This document shows, piece by piece, positions 12,095-12,284 of a stretch of 12,284 nucleotides of DNA (position 1 is the stretch's first letter; the number at the start of each line of letters is the position of its first letter). The position numbers were made by a program, and so were the translations under genes. The DNA is from an uncultured Bacilli bacterium (GTDB lineage: Bacteria; Bacillota_I; Bacilli_A; RF39; UBA660). The stretch covers positions 1 to 12,284 of the forward strand of contig CAJUNG010000047.1 of NCBI GenBank assembly GCA_910587725.1, given 5' to 3'. The notes under the pieces are model-generated. The model made no database searches, was not told the origin of the DNA, and saw only the letters and a list, made by a program, of their open reading frames with translations.

Positions 12095-12284
12095 GAAAGC
12101 AAAAATATAAGAAATTATAAAAATATATGTGAATATCTTTCAAAAATAAAAATGTCGTAAACTCTTATAAATAAAGGTTATATCGACATTTAAGAACTTA
12201 TAAAAAGTTGTTTGAAAAATACAATATTTTTTAGATAAAAATTAAGAAAATATATAAGCCAAAAGGAAAAAAATTCAAAAAATA

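Larger units (their letters stand above)
11888..12284. other. Gene-free, hairpin-rich end of window
   Basis: I find no supportable gene. The stretch holds two long stem-loops (11926-11990), a terminator (12008-12034), the second 23-bp repeat (12072-12094) and an inverted repeat AAATGTCG (12150-12157)/CGACATTT (12184-12191). The remainder is very A-rich and otherwise featureless. It could be the recombination end or regulatory end of an integrated element continuing to the right. Confidence 0.6.

Noticed and set aside
12110..12284. CRISPR array or tandem repeats in the A-rich right end
   Set aside because: There are only low-complexity A/T runs and a single 8-bp inverted repeat. No regularly spaced repeats were found here or elsewhere in the window.

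Overview
The window is AT-rich, low-GC Gram-positive (Firmicutes/Bacilli-type) DNA. It has strong sigma-A-like promoters, GGAGG ribosome binding sites and TGG-coded Trp, and one gene ends at TGA, so the standard bacterial code applies. The secreted-fibre genes resemble those of gut Firmicutes. The exact taxon cannot be read from the window.

Region 1 (about 1-8620) is an exported surface-protein cluster. A promoter at 126-154 precedes a secreted Pro/Thr-rich protein with six extracellular Cys-pair knuckles (216-1640). A hairpin-rich spacer follows, carrying a perfect 16-bp palindrome. Next comes a probable operon of five genes: a TasA/camelysin-like fibre subunit (1805-2413), a 919-residue multidomain lipoprotein (2507-5266), a SipW-type signal peptidase I with a long Tyr-rich coiled-coil tail (5278-6264), a short TasA-like membrane-proximal protein (6302-6823) and a 578-residue exported protein of no family I recognise (6845-8581). 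It ends at a terminator near 8589-8614. Three of the exported proteins share a post-hydrophobic [A/S]-[R/K]-Y motif that suggests processing by the SipW peptidase. The big lipoprotein ends in a domain resembling the fibre subunit (shared PG..G...T..N and LWRW motifs). The parsimonious model is a lipid-anchored base from which TasA-like subunits polymerise.

Region 2 (8616-9412) looks like housekeeping DNA: a small hypothetical gene with its own promoter, then a tRNA pair, tRNA-CAU (probably Ile2) and tRNA-Leu(UAG), with promoter and terminator.

Region 3 (9413-12284) looks accessory: lower coding density, small orphan genes, many inverted repeats. Two paralogous ~90-residue proteins flank an unrecognised 271-residue protein. 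A nucleoside 2-deoxyribosyltransferase-like gene sits between two perfect 23-bp direct repeats, each made of two TTTACTAC units 11 bp apart, an arrangement like tyrosine-recombinase arm sites. The last ~400 bp contains strong hairpins but no gene I can support.
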